DNA from: Halobacillus shinanisalinarum
Lineage (GTDB): Bacteria; Bacillota; Bacilli; Bacillales; Halobacillaceae
DNA length: 64,000 bases
Assembly: GCF_022919835.1 (NCBI RefSeq)
Contig: NZ_CP095074.1
Coordinates: forward strand, 2,690,001-2,754,000
Direction of reading: 5' to 3'
Within the stretch, counting starts at the first letter, position 1; the number at the start of each line of letters is the position of its first letter. The notes under the pieces are model-generated. The model had not been told where the DNA came from, did not search any database, and was given only the letters and a program-made list of their open reading frames with translations. Positions 35,341-43,898 of this stretch are shown in pieces. A program made the position numbers and the translations under genes.

Positions 35341-35881
35341 AGTTACGGAAGAAACGGTCTACTGCGTTTTGATACGTATCGAAAAAGTCTGGAATACAAT
35401 TGCTGGCGACCCCTGAGGTCATATTGGCCGCAATCGATTGATTGTACCAGCTCTGCTGTTCAAATCCGGCGTTGAAGTGCTCCCACAATGCATCACCATC
35501 ACGCTCAAAATCCTTTTCGAGCGAAAGCAAGTTATCCAATTTGTCAGCAATAATTAAACTTTTCACTTCTAAATTCCCCGTTCGAATTGTGTCAATCGTA
35601 TGCTGCTTGCGTTCCTGCCATGATTTCGATTTATCTTCCGTATGGGCTGCCACGAGATCACGCACTTCTCGATTAAATTCACGTTCGATATCTTTAAGCT
35701 CATAAGCCGTATCCTCAACTACATCGTGCAAGTAGCCGGCACAAATAACCGCAGCATCACAGCCTGCCGTTTTTAACGTATGAGCCACGCGGGCAGGGTG
35801 AACAATATAATCAACATCTGAATTTTTCCGCTTCTGCCCTTGATGGGCTTTTGTAGCAAAAGCTTTCGCCTTTTCGATCAT
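35339..35881 (-). CDS. HD-domain phosphohydrolase, SpoT/MESH1-like
   Basis: The 180-residue protein is a free-standing HD domain: AHQGQKRKNSDVDYIVHPARV, LHDVVEDT and ADKLDNLLSL supply the His/Asp metal ligands as in the hydrolase half of RelA/SpoT enzymes. It may hydrolyse (p)ppGpp or another nucleotide, but it lacks the synthetase half and no partner is nearby. The start at 35881 (MIEKAKAF) follows AAGGAG by 8 bases; a GTG nine bases further upstream is less likely. Confidence 0.82.
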   Translation of the reverse strand: MIEKAKAFATKAHQGQKRKNSDVDYIVHPARVAHTLKTAGCDAAVICAGYLHDVVEDTAYELKDIEREFNREVRDLVAAHTEDKSKSWQERKQHTIDTIRTGNLEVKSLIIADKLDNLLSLEKDFERDGDALWEHFNAGFEQQSWYNQSIAANMTSGVASNCIPDFFDTYQNAVDRFFRN

Positions 35882-35981
35882 CAACAACACTCCTTCTTAA
35901 GCGTAAAAGTTGTCTGGATATGTGTTTTGCGGCTACCATAGGGATAGGTGAAATACGTACGAAGCAGAGGAGTCATAAACA

Positions 35982-36800
35982 ATGAAAATCAATCACATGG
36001 ACGATCAACCGATCATTCTAGTCGCAGGAAAGTTCGACGGTCTTCATCGAGGGCACCAACAGCTTATTCAACAAGCTAAATCCTATGTTACCCCAGACGA
36101 CCAACTGGCCATATGGGATCTGGCAGATGAACAACCAGTCATTACCTCCCTTGATGATAAACTGCATATTCTGGAAGGGTTCGGGACAGACCGATATTAT
36201 GATAGTAATGTACAGCTGCAAAAATTACATTGTAAGCGAATCGTCATCGAAGAAGATATGGAACAAGAGTTAGCTAACCATTGCAATCCACATGACCTCC
36301 CTGTTACCATTTTACCGCACACCACCCTAAATCATGAAAGGATTCATGCTGCGAGCATTCAGTCTTTTGTCGAAAAAGGAAAAATGGAAGCCGCTCAAGC
36401 GCTTATAGGGCGGCCATTCCAAACGACAGGAACCGTCGTCCGTGGGGATGCGCTTGGGCGCCAACTTGGCTTTCCAACCCTTAACCTTGGTGGTATAGAA
36501 GAATATGTCGAGCCAAAGCCGGGTGTTTATCTGGGTGTTGTAGAAGTTCACAGTGAGACATCGGCCTATTATTACACATTGATTAGTGCCGGGTACCGTC
36601 CAACCGTGAATGGTCAGACATTTAAAGTAGAAGCTTATTTAATGAACTTTTCAGGTGATTTATATGGGGAGAAGGTGACTGTCAGTTACTTGCGCCATAT
36701 GCGCGATGAAGAGAATTTTGACGGGGTCGATGTCCTCGTCGAACAAATGAAGCAAGATGAACAGAAGGCGCGAGCCATTTTAGGAATGCCGTTCATTTAA
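35982..36800 (+). CDS. RibF-like FAD synthetase/riboflavin kinase
   Basis: The 272-residue protein joins an N-terminal FAD-synthetase nucleotidyltransferase domain (GKFDGLHRGH at 16-25) to a C-terminal riboflavin kinase domain (about 142-270; GDALGRQLGFPTLNL, then GVYLGVVEV and SAGYRPTVNG). Canonical RibF is about 310-320 residues; the N-domain here is shortened by about 40 residues in its middle, so its FMN-adenylylation may be altered. It is probably a paralogue of the housekeeping enzyme, similar in idea to B. subtilis RibR. It is separated by 19 bp from a DUF1450 gene. Confidence 0.85.
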   Translation: MKINHMDDQPIILVAGKFDGLHRGHQQLIQQAKSYVTPDDQLAIWDLADEQPVITSLDDKLHILEGFGTDRYYDSNVQLQKLHCKRIVIEEDMEQELANHCNPHDLPVTILPHTTLNHERIHAASIQSFVEKGKMEAAQALIGRPFQTTGTVVRGDALGRQLGFPTLNLGGIEEYVEPKPGVYLGVVEVHSETSAYYYTLISAGYRPTVNGQTFKVEAYLMNFSGDLYGEKVTVSYLRHMRDEENFDGVDVLVEQMKQDEQKARAILGMPFI

Positions 36801-36819
36801 CTATAAAGGAGTAATCATC

Positions 36820-37067
36820 ATGGGGTAGTCGTAGTTGAAATTTGTGATGGAAACTTGATTAACGAACTCGACGTCGAAACCATTATAGAATCAGAATATC
36901 CGGATGTCGCTGTGCTGATGAATGAATGTTTATCATTCTGCGGGCTGTGTGCCATTAAACCTTATGCGATTGTCAATGGGGCTCGTATTTTTGGTAAAAC
37001 ATCTGAAGAGGCTTTAGATAAAATCAGGAAGAAAATCGAAGAGGAGTTAGCGCTTTTTGCTGAGTAG
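36820..37067 (+). pseudogene. DUF1450 (YuzB-like) protein, frameshifted right after the start codon
   Basis: The downstream frame reads CLSFCGLCAIKPYAIVNGAR, the conserved two-cysteine core of DUF1450 proteins such as YuzB. AAAGGAG lies eight bases before an ATG at 36820, but the sequence ATGGGGTAG stops at once. One extra G in the GGGG at 36822-36825 yields MGVVVVEICDGNLINELD, in frame with the rest and family-like. A fallback TTG at 36855 gives 70 residues without a ribosome site. Function unknown; it may be a small redox or iron-sulfur-related protein. Confidence 0.75.
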
Positions 37068-37117
37068 AGGTCGTGAGGGATGAATTCCTCCGTTATTGTA
37101 ACAGTGAGTAGGCTTTA

Positions 37118-37157
37118 AAAAGCTGATCCCCATAACATGGCGGATCAGTTTTTTTAT
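37118..37157. terminator. Bidirectional terminator between DUF1450 and MFS efflux genes
   Basis: AAAGCTGATCC pairs with GGATCAGTTTTT around a 12-base loop, with A-rich and T-rich flanks. Confidence 0.8.
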
Positions 37158-37158
37158 A

Positions 37159-38751
37159 TTAGGAACTTTTTTTAGCTTCTTCGGGCTTTTGTTCGGTGGA
37201 TTGGTTCGATAACCGCAATGGAATTTCTCTTAGAAACAAAATAAGAATAAAGGCCGTTCCTAACACGACCGTTCCAAATAGAAACGATCCGCTTAAGGCT
37301 GTACTCAAGACTCCTCTCATAGCTTCGATCAATTGATTAAACACGGGCACTACTTGTTCGGGGACACCTTGCCTAATTTGACCAATGATATCGGGATCCA
37401 TCAGTACTTGTGGGTCTTCTAAAGCTGAAACACCATCAAGATTACCCAAGCTGTCATCTGACTGTGCAGCCATTTCGCTCATTTTATCAGACATGATCAT
37501 ATTCATGATTGATCCCATGATGGATACACCAATTGTACCACCGGCTTGCCTGAAAAATTGTGATGCTGATGTGGCCACCCCGAGGTACTTATGATCAACT
37601 GCATTTTGGACGGTTAATGTTAAAACGGGAAAGGTGAGCCCTAACCCGAGGCCGACAAGAATTAGGTTACGAACAGCTCCGAGAACAGTAGTATCTACGG
37701 TCATTAAGGACATGGAGAACATGCCGATTCCCATGATGACCAAGCCAATGACAGCGAAAATTTTGTAACGTCCCGTCTTGGTAATAAGCTGGCCGCCGAG
37801 CGTACTTGTTACCACCATACTAAGCATCATCGACATCATGATAAAACCCGTTTTAGTTGCTGACATCCCCATAACCCCTTGAATAAAAAACGGCATATAC
37901 ATGATGGCTCCAAACATCCCCATCCCCATTAGTAACCCAGTCAGATTGGATACGGAAAAGATGCTATTTTTAAATAAATGAAGAGGGATCACAGGGTTTT
38001 TCGCTTTGCTCTCAGCAAAAATAAAGATTGCCAAAGCTGCAGTTGACCACACGAATAGTCCGATGATCATGGCTGAATCCCAGGCGAATGTTTTTCCAGC
38101 CCATGAGAAAGCAAGCAGGAGCGGGACAATGGCCAAGGCTAAAACAATAGCTCCGATAAAATCAACAGACGTCTTTGCTTTAGTTTTAGTATGCGGGAAC
38201 ATTTTCCAAATCATAATGAAGGCAATGATACCGAAAGGGAGGAAGACCCAAAAAACCCAGTTCCATGCCCACGTATCAACAATATAGCCGCCTAAAGTAG
38301 GGCCGAACACACTAGCCAAACCGAATACAGAGCTCATTAACCCTTGCCAGCGTCCGCGCTCCCGCGGTGAAAACAAGTCTCCAATGGCTGTGAAGGAAGT
38401 GGATATAATCATTCCTCCGCCAAAACCTTGTAAGCCTCGATAAATAATTAATTGGTAAATATTAACTGATGTCCCTGACATGAATGAACCAACGATAAAG
38501 ACCCCGATCCCAACGAGAATAAATGGTTTTCGACCATATGTATCCGATAATTTCCCGACTAATATAGCGGTAATACTCGTTGTGAGCATATAAATAGTAA
38601 ACACCCAACTAAAATAGTCCATACCACCAATATCGGCCACAATAATCGGAAGTGCCGTCCCTACAATGGTTTGGTTCAAAGCTGCAAAAAGCATTGCCGC
38701 CATAATCGCGATCATAATCGTGACTTTTTGTTTGTATTCAAGATGTTCCAT
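37159..38751 (-). CDS. MFS drug efflux protein, DHA2 (EmrB/QacA) family
   Basis: The 530-residue protein has 14 predicted membrane helices. MFS motifs are visible: ALNQTIVGTALPIIVADIGG in helix 1 (DHA2 motif), GKLSDTYGRKPFILVG (motif A) and a helix-5 antiporter motif around LGGYIVDTWAWNWVFWV. It probably exports drugs or other lipophilic cations in exchange for protons. The MarR gene sits 27 bp upstream on the same strand, so the pair forms an inducible resistance operon. It ends in a charged tail. Confidence 0.92.
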   Translation of the reverse strand: MEHLEYKQKVTIMIAIMAAMLFAALNQTIVGTALPIIVADIGGMDYFSWVFTIYMLTTSITAILVGKLSDTYGRKPFILVGIGVFIVGSFMSGTSVNIYQLIIYRGLQGFGGGMIISTSFTAIGDLFSPRERGRWQGLMSSVFGLASVFGPTLGGYIVDTWAWNWVFWVFLPFGIIAFIMIWKMFPHTKTKAKTSVDFIGAIVLALAIVPLLLAFSWAGKTFAWDSAMIIGLFVWSTAALAIFIFAESKAKNPVIPLHLFKNSIFSVSNLTGLLMGMGMFGAIMYMPFFIQGVMGMSATKTGFIMMSMMLSMVVTSTLGGQLITKTGRYKIFAVIGLVIMGIGMFSMSLMTVDTTVLGAVRNLILVGLGLGLTFPVLTLTVQNAVDHKYLGVATSASQFFRQAGGTIGVSIMGSIMNMIMSDKMSEMAAQSDDSLGNLDGVSALEDPQVLMDPDIIGQIRQGVPEQVVPVFNQLIEAMRGVLSTALSGSFLFGTVVLGTAFILILFLREIPLRLSNQSTEQKPEEAKKSS

Positions 38752-38778
38752 TATATATCATCCTTTTATTGTGCAGAA

Positions 38779-39198
38779 TTATAGGAGGTTAAAGATACGG
38801 ATTAATTCCTGGATTTCCTCCTTTGATAATCGTTCAAAACGCTGCTGCATATAGCTTTCCCGCTTTTGGTCAAGCGTTTGATACATGCGCTCTCCTTCTT
38901 CCGTCAACATAAAAACAACTACCCGCCGATCTTTTTTTGAGCGAGTGCGGACAATTAAACTTTTTTCCACTAAACGATCCATAACTGAGGTGGCATGACT
39001 ATTTGATACATTTAATGTTGAGGCAAGTGAAGAAACATTATGACACTTTTTTTCCTTGATAGTACGTAGGAAGCTGAGCTCACTACTGGTAAAGCCCTCG
39101 CCGAGTTGATCATTTAATTCCCGTCTGAACCCTCGAACAAATCTCCGCATCGTCGCTTCTAAATTGGATATAAGCAACGACTTTTCTTGATCTTGCAT
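38779..39198 (-). CDS. MarR-family transcriptional regulator
   Basis: The 139-residue protein has the MarR winged helix: ELSFLRTIKEKKCHNVSSLA, then NVSNSHATSVMDRLVEKSLI and the wing RTRSKKDRRVVVFMLTEEG. It is the first gene of an operon with the MFS efflux pump and presumably represses it until a drug or phenolic ligand binds. No cysteine lies in the DNA-contact region, so redox sensing of the OhrR kind is unlikely. I saw no clean operator palindrome. Confidence 0.9.
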   Translation of the reverse strand: MQDQEKSLLISNLEATMRRFVRGFRRELNDQLGEGFTSSELSFLRTIKEKKCHNVSSLASTLNVSNSHATSVMDRLVEKSLIVRTRSKKDRRVVVFMLTEEGERMYQTLDQKRESYMQQRFERLSKEEIQELIRIFNLL

Positions 39199-39387
39199 GA
39201 ATATCTCTCCTTCGAAAATCTCACTATATAAATAGTAAACTTGGTTAAATAATTATTCAAGGTATTCCCTTTGAACAGGAGTTCATTTTATTTCAGCAAT
39301 TATGCCTTCAAGCAAACTGTGCATCCCAATAAATTTTTCTGTGCTACACTACCATTGTATCCCTTTATTGGAAAGGAAGAGATTTAA

Positions 39388-40212
39388 ATGAAAACAGTAC
39401 AACTACATGATAAAGTCGACATGCCTCAGCTAGGTTTTGGTGTATGGCAAGTCGAGGAAAAAGATGCTGAACCTGCTGTATCAAAAGCGATTCAGACAGG
39501 CTACCGCTCAATTGATACCGCCGCAATTTATGGAAATGAGCGCCAAGTGGGTGAAGCCATTGCGAACAGCGATGTCCCACGTGAAGAGCTATTCATCACA
39601 ACAAAAGTATGGAATACAGATCAGGGCTATGACAACACACTAAAAGCTTTTGACGTGAGTTTAGAGAAGTTGGGTCTTGATTACGTGGACATGTACTTGA
39701 TTCACTGGCCGACGCCGGACTTTGATGATTATGTAGAGACATATAAAGCACTTGAGCAACTGCAGAAGGATGGCAAGGTGAAGGCCATTGGTGTATGTAA
39801 CTTTAACATTGATCATTTGCAGCGCCTGCTTGATGAATGTGATGTTAAGCCTGCCGTCAACCAAGTTGAATGCCACCCTTATTTAGCGCAAAACAAATTG
39901 AAGGATTTTTGTCGTAAAAATGGCATCCTTCTCGAGGCGTGGAGTCCATTAATGCAGGGTGGAGATGTATTGAAGGACGATGTCGTTCAAGCTATCGCGC
40001 TTGAGCACAGCAAGACTTCTGCTCAAGTGATCATCCGCTGGCATTTGCAAAATGGAACGATCGTGATTCCGAAGTCGATTACACCTTCCCGTATTGAAGA
40101 AAACTTCGATGTCTTTGATTTCGAACTGAGTAATGAGGAAATGAATCAAATCAATGAGCTTGACCGCGGGGAACGTAAAGGCCCCGAGCCAAGTGAGATG
40201 AATGTACGATAA
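39388..40212 (+). CDS. Aldo/keto reductase
   Basis: The 274-residue TIM barrel follows the AKR5 pattern: MPQLGFGVWQVEE, GYRSIDTAAIYGNE with the catalytic Asp and Tyr, LFITTKVW with the catalytic Lys, and LIHWPTP with the His. The C-terminal IPKSITPSRIEENFDVFDF binds NADPH. It reduces aldehydes such as methylglyoxal or 2,5-diketo-gluconate; the real substrate is unknown. It is a single gene with its own terminator, similar to B. subtilis YvgN/YtbE. Confidence 0.93.
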   Translation: MKTVQLHDKVDMPQLGFGVWQVEEKDAEPAVSKAIQTGYRSIDTAAIYGNERQVGEAIANSDVPREELFITTKVWNTDQGYDNTLKAFDVSLEKLGLDYVDMYLIHWPTPDFDDYVETYKALEQLQKDGKVKAIGVCNFNIDHLQRLLDECDVKPAVNQVECHPYLAQNKLKDFCRKNGILLEAWSPLMQGGDVLKDDVVQAIALEHSKTSAQVIIRWHLQNGTIVIPKSITPSRIEENFDVFDFELSNEEMNQINELDRGERKGPEPSEMNVR

Positions 40213-40219
40213 TAAGGAG

Positions 40220-40246
40220 GGACGCTTATCAGAGCGTCCTTTTTTA
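40220..40246 (+). terminator. Terminator after the aldo/keto reductase gene
   Basis: GGACGCTT pairs with AGCGTCC around a short loop (40220-40239), followed by a run of six T. Confidence 0.88.
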
Positions 40247-40254
40247 TATTCAAT

Positions 40255-40307
40255 ATGTTAACTTTTAATTTTTATGGTTGACATAAACCGAACTCATCTT
40301 CTATGCT
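40255..40307 (+). promoter_or_regulatory. BirA operator and promoter of bioY-bioB
   Basis: ATGTTAAC (40255-40262), a 14-base spacer and GTTGACAT (40277-40284) reproduce the BirA biotin-repressor site with one mismatch between the arms. The right arm contains a TTGACA -35 box (40278-40283); TATGCT at 40302-40307, 18 bases on, is a fair -10. Biotin-loaded BirA bound here would block the polymerase. Confidence 0.8.
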
Positions 40308-40333
40308 TGTTCTATAATGAGAGGAGGTAAAAC

Positions 40334-40936
40334 ATGGAACCTAAGAACAGGTGGAGTCCATTAGATTTAACGATGGGGAGTTTATTTGTTGCAATGATGG
40401 CAGTTGGCGCAAACATTACCTCTATAGCTCCTTTTATGGTGATTGGCGGTGTCCCCATTACACTACAGACGTTTTTTGCAATATTGGCAGGGTTGATTCT
40501 TGGGAGTCGTTTAGGAGCTCTGTCTCTGTTTACATACATGCTGCTAGGGTTAGCTGGTGCGCCAATATTCGCCCAGTTTAAAGGAGGCTTTGCCATCCTG
40601 TTGTCCCCGACCTTTGGGTTCATTGTTTCGTTTATTCTGATTGCCTACATAGCTGGTAAAATGGCAGAACATAAACGCAGCTTGCCTATGTACATTTCGG
40701 CAGCAATACTTGCAATGGCCATCAACTATATTTTTGGGACTAATTGGATGTATGCAGCTTATCTCCTTTGGTTTGATGCACCAGAAGGGTTTACCTACAA
40801 AATGGCCTGGTACTGGATGGTTTTCCCTTTACCAAAAGATATTGTTCTATCAATATTTGCGGGAGTCATGGCTTATCGTCTTGAGACAGGCATCGTTTCA
40901 AAAAGTGCTTTTCGAAATCAGAAAAAGGTTGCTTAA
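40334..40936 (+). CDS. bioY: Biotin transporter BioY (ECF S-component)
   Basis: The 200-residue protein has six hydrophobic helices and the BioY hallmarks: GGVPITLQTFFAILAGLILG and GAPIFAQFKGGFAILLSPTF. It binds and imports biotin, usually with the shared energy-coupling ECF module encoded elsewhere. It follows a BirA operator and is followed within 12 bp by bioB, so uptake and the last biosynthetic step are co-regulated. GAGGAGG precedes the ATG. Confidence 0.93.
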   Translation: MEPKNRWSPLDLTMGSLFVAMMAVGANITSIAPFMVIGGVPITLQTFFAILAGLILGSRLGALSLFTYMLLGLAGAPIFAQFKGGFAILLSPTFGFIVSFILIAYIAGKMAEHKRSLPMYISAAILAMAINYIFGTNWMYAAYLLWFDAPEGFTYKMAWYWMVFPLPKDIVLSIFAGVMAYRLETGIVSKSAFRNQKKVA

Positions 40937-40948
40937 AGGTGGGGTTGT

Positions 40949-41940
40949 ATGCAGAATTGGAAACTATTAGCGGATAAGGTACTTCAAGGGGAGGAAGTAA
41001 CTGATCAGGAGGCGCTCGCTGTTCTAGAGTGTTCCAATGAAGAATTATTGGAACTGTTACATAGTGCGTACCAGGTTCGTAAGTATTATTATGGAAACCA
41101 GGTAAAGTTGAACATGATCATCAATACAAAATCAGGATTTTGTCCAGAGAATTGCGGCTATTGTGCACAATCAAGGGATTCTGCTGCTCCTATACAAAAA
41201 TACCGTATGATGGACAGGGATGAGATTATTAAAGGGGCTGAGCAAGCCCATCGTCTGAAATCAGGAACGTATTGTATCGTAGCGAGCGGCCGTGGACCAT
41301 CGAAGCGGGAACTCGATATCGTTACCTCAGCAGTCGAGGAGATTAAAGACAAATACGACATGAAAGTTTGTGCATGTCTTGGTTTACTGAAGCCTGAACA
41401 AGCACAACAGTTAAAAGAGGCGGGAGTCGACCGCTACAACAACAATATCAACACCTCTGAACAGCATCATGATAACATTACTACAAGCCACACCTACCAT
41501 GATCGGATTGCCACCGTCAATCATGCAAAAGAAGCCGGCATTTCACCATGCTCAGGTGTCATCGTTGGAATGAAGGAATCCAAGCAGGATGTCATTGATA
41601 TGGCACGCGCGTTGAAGGAACTTGATGCGGATTCCATTCCCGTTAATTTTCTGCATGCCATTGATGGAACATTGTTAGAAGGAACGAATGAGCTAACACC
41701 GACTTATTGTCTAAAAGTACTTAGCCTATTTCGCTTCATCAATCCTACGAAAGAAATCCGCGTTTCCGGGGGAGAGAGGTTAACTTAAAAAGTCTCCAAC
41801 CACTCGGGCTATACCCTGCCAATTCGATTTTTGTAGGGGATTACTTGACTACAGCTGGGCAGGAAGGGACAAAAGACCATCAAATGCTAGAGGACCTGGG
41901 GTTCGATGTGGATTATGTAACAACTGAAGAGCCGGTATGA
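40949..41940 (+). pseudogene. bioB: Biotin synthase BioB, frameshifted near the C-terminus
   Basis: The radical SAM enzyme that inserts sulfur into dethiobiotin is recognisable along its whole length. The cluster motif is CPENCGYC (Cys65, Cys69, Cys72). The first frame ends [16 protein letters not shown] at 41788. A second frame resumes at once with [20 protein letters not shown], then [16 protein letters not shown], to a stop at 41940. The break is GGGGG at 41768-41772; one more G gives SGGREVNL, the invariant motif carrying the Arg ligand of the [2Fe-2S] cluster. Without correction the enzyme loses about 55 residues and would be inactive. No bioADF genes are here. Confidence 0.9.
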
Positions 41941-41947
41941 TTATGGA

Positions 41948-41976
41948 AAAGGACGCTCACATTTGCGTCCTTTTTA
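41948..41976 (+). terminator. Terminator of the bioY-bioB operon
   Basis: AAGGACGC pairs with GCGTCCTT, followed by TTTATTTG. Confidence 0.85.
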
Positions 41977-42174
41977 TTTGTTAAGAGAATATCAATCTTG
42001 AACTTTTATGACAGTGAGGCAATAAAAACCTGCAAAATATAGCTATTTGCCTTCGTAAGGAAGGAACCAATCATGGAGGCAAACACTTATGTGTGACGTC
42101 GTGTGTATTGGCGTATAGAAAGCCGTGCCGCTCGTAGCCGGGCGAATGCTCTTATCAGGGCATTTCCATATTTA

Positions 42175-42756
42175 TCAAGTATAGATTCCGCCGTCGATCA
42201 TCTCCGTTAAATACTGAGCAAGTTCCTCAGGTTCATCTGGAAAGCCTTCCTCAATCCACCATTTTATTGTGCCGATGATGCTCATAGATATAAACGTACG
42301 AGTGATTTGTTCAGAACATTTAATTTTATGATTGTAATTCAGTGCGATATTAAGGATAGCGTTAGAAGAATCCTTGATGAATGTTTCAAGTTTCTGCTGA
42401 AAATGAATGTTGTTCTGTTTCGTTAACATCACTGAAAAAAATAGAGCATGTTGTTTAATGGAAGTGAGCAGCTGGACAAACCTTGGGTGTGGCTGTTTAG
42501 ATGATACAAAGTCAATCTCAGTATCACACGATTGAATTTCAAGCATCAATTGCACAAACAACTCATCCACCATTTCACGTAGCAAATGATGTTTATCATG
42601 AAAATGTTTATAAAACGTAGCACGGTTAATGTCAGCTTCAGCAGTAATCTCCTTAACCAATAGTTCCTCATGAGGGACTTCTTCAAGTAATCGTAAATAG
42701 GCTTCCTTAATCCATTTTTGAGTACGTAAAATACGGGCATCTTTTCTCCTCGCCAA
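42175..42756 (-). CDS. TetR/AcrR-family transcriptional regulator
   Basis: The 193-residue protein has the TetR helix-turn-helix LVKEITAEADINRATFYKHF and a C-terminal TetR_C-type domain (about 80-193). It resembles the B. subtilis YxaF/YbiH-like group where an RTQKWIKEAYLRLLEE start is common. It is divergent from the siderophore importer operon, with a 190-bp gap holding that operon's Fur site. Control of the importer by this TetR is possible but unproven. A weak hairpin lies at 42150-42170 after its stop. Confidence 0.87.
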   Translation of the reverse strand: MARRKDARILRTQKWIKEAYLRLLEEVPHEELLVKEITAEADINRATFYKHFHDKHHLLREMVDELFVQLMLEIQSCDTEIDFVSSKQPHPRFVQLLTSIKQHALFFSVMLTKQNNIHFQQKLETFIKDSSNAILNIALNYNHKIKCSEQITRTFISMSIIGTIKWWIEEGFPDEPEELAQYLTEMIDGGIYT

Positions 42757-42829
42757 AACCTACTCATCCTTTCTTTTGGTAAAGTTAAGCAACATCGTGA
42801 AAGAATTTGTTTATTATATCTGAATTCTA

Positions 42830-42890
42830 TTGAAGTTATTTTTCTCCTTGATACAATAAGTATGATCTCACTAAATGATAATGATTTTCA
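42830..42890 (+). promoter_or_regulatory. Fur-controlled promoter of the siderophore importer operon
   Basis: TTGAAG (42830-42835), a 16-base spacer and TACAAT (42852-42857) form a sigma-A promoter. Just downstream, TGATAATGATTTTCA (42876-42890) matches the 7-1-7 Fur box TGATAATNATTATCA with one mismatch. Iron-loaded Fur would block transcription. Confidence 0.8.
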
Positions 42891-42944
42891 ATTTCATTAT
42901 AACAAGAAAAATGTAAGTGGGACAGAGTTAAGGGGAATATAGGT

Positions 42945-43898
42945 ATGAAAATTAGCTACACACTTTCCGTTCTTATCATTTTAAGTATTGTGTCCCTGTT
43001 CGTTGGCGTGTCGGATGTCTCGATCTTAGATGCTTTTCAATTAACCCGGGAACAGATTGATATTTTAATGGTCAGTCGTTTTCCGAGATTAGTGAGCATT
43101 CTTATTGCTGGAGCAAGCATAAGTATTTGCGGCCTGATTATGCAGCAACTGACGAGGAACAAATTCGTTTCACCCACAACAGCCGGGACTTTTGATTCAG
43201 CACGACTCGGTGTATTAGTATCGTTACTCGTTTTCACATCGGCAAGTCCTATGGTGAAAATGATGGTGGCGTTTGGTTTTGCTCTTTTAGGGACGTTTAT
43301 TTTCATGCAAATCCTGGAACGGATTCCCTTCAAGGACACGATTTTCATCCCACTCGTTGGTTTAATGTTTGGGAATGTGATCAGTTCGATTTCTACATTT
43401 TTCGCGTTGAAATACAACCTTGTTCAAAACATGTCGTCCTGGCTGCATGGTGATTTCTCGATGATTATGGAAGGTCGTTATGAAATGATGTTCATTTCAA
43501 TTCCTTTTCTGGTGATTGCCTATTTATACGCAAATCAATTTACCATAGCGGGAGTAGGGGAGGATTTTGCCAAAAATGTGGGATTAAACTATAGGCAGGT
43601 CGTGAACATTGGGTTAGCCATTGTGGCGATGGTGACGGCATCTGTTGTCCTGACAGTAGGCATGATTCCATTCTTAGGCTTAATCATTCCAAATATCGTA
43701 ACGTACTACTACGGGGATCATTTGAAGAAGAGTATCATTCAAACAGCGATTATCGGTGCGGCATTCGTGCTTGCCTGTGATATCTTAGGTCGAGTGATCA
43801 TTTATCCTTATGAGATTTCAATCAGTGTAACCGTTGGCGTCATCGGTAGCGGAATATTTATTTACCTACTGATGAGGAGGCGGTCGTATGCAACTTAG
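42945..43898 (+). CDS. yclN: Iron-siderophore ABC transporter permease (YclN-like)
   Basis: The 317-residue FecCD-family permease has about nine membrane helices. The motif RFPRLVSILIAGASISICGL near residues 45-65 and GMIPFLGLIIPNIVTYYYG form the family core and ATPase-coupling loop. It is the first gene of a four-gene operon whose order (permease, permease, ATPase, binding lipoprotein) matches B. subtilis yclNOPQ, the petrobactin importer. It overlaps the next permease gene by 11 bases. Siderophore specificity is inferred from gene order. Confidence 0.88.
   Translation: MKISYTLSVLIILSIVSLFVGVSDVSILDAFQLTREQIDILMVSRFPRLVSILIAGASISICGLIMQQLTRNKFVSPTTAGTFDSARLGVLVSLLVFTSASPMVKMMVAFGFALLGTFIFMQILERIPFKDTIFIPLVGLMFGNVISSISTFFALKYNLVQNMSSWLHGDFSMIMEGRYEMMFISIPFLVIAYLYANQFTIAGVGEDFAKNVGLNYRQVVNIGLAIVAMVTASVVLTVGMIPFLGLIIPNIVTYYYGDHLKKSIIQTAIIGAAFVLACDILGRVIIYPYEISISVTVGVIGSGIFIYLLMRRRSYAT

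Noticed and set aside
39230..39270. A MarR operator palindrome before the MarR-MFS operon
   Set aside because: The symmetry around ACTTGG...CAAGGT breaks at several central pairs; not convincing.
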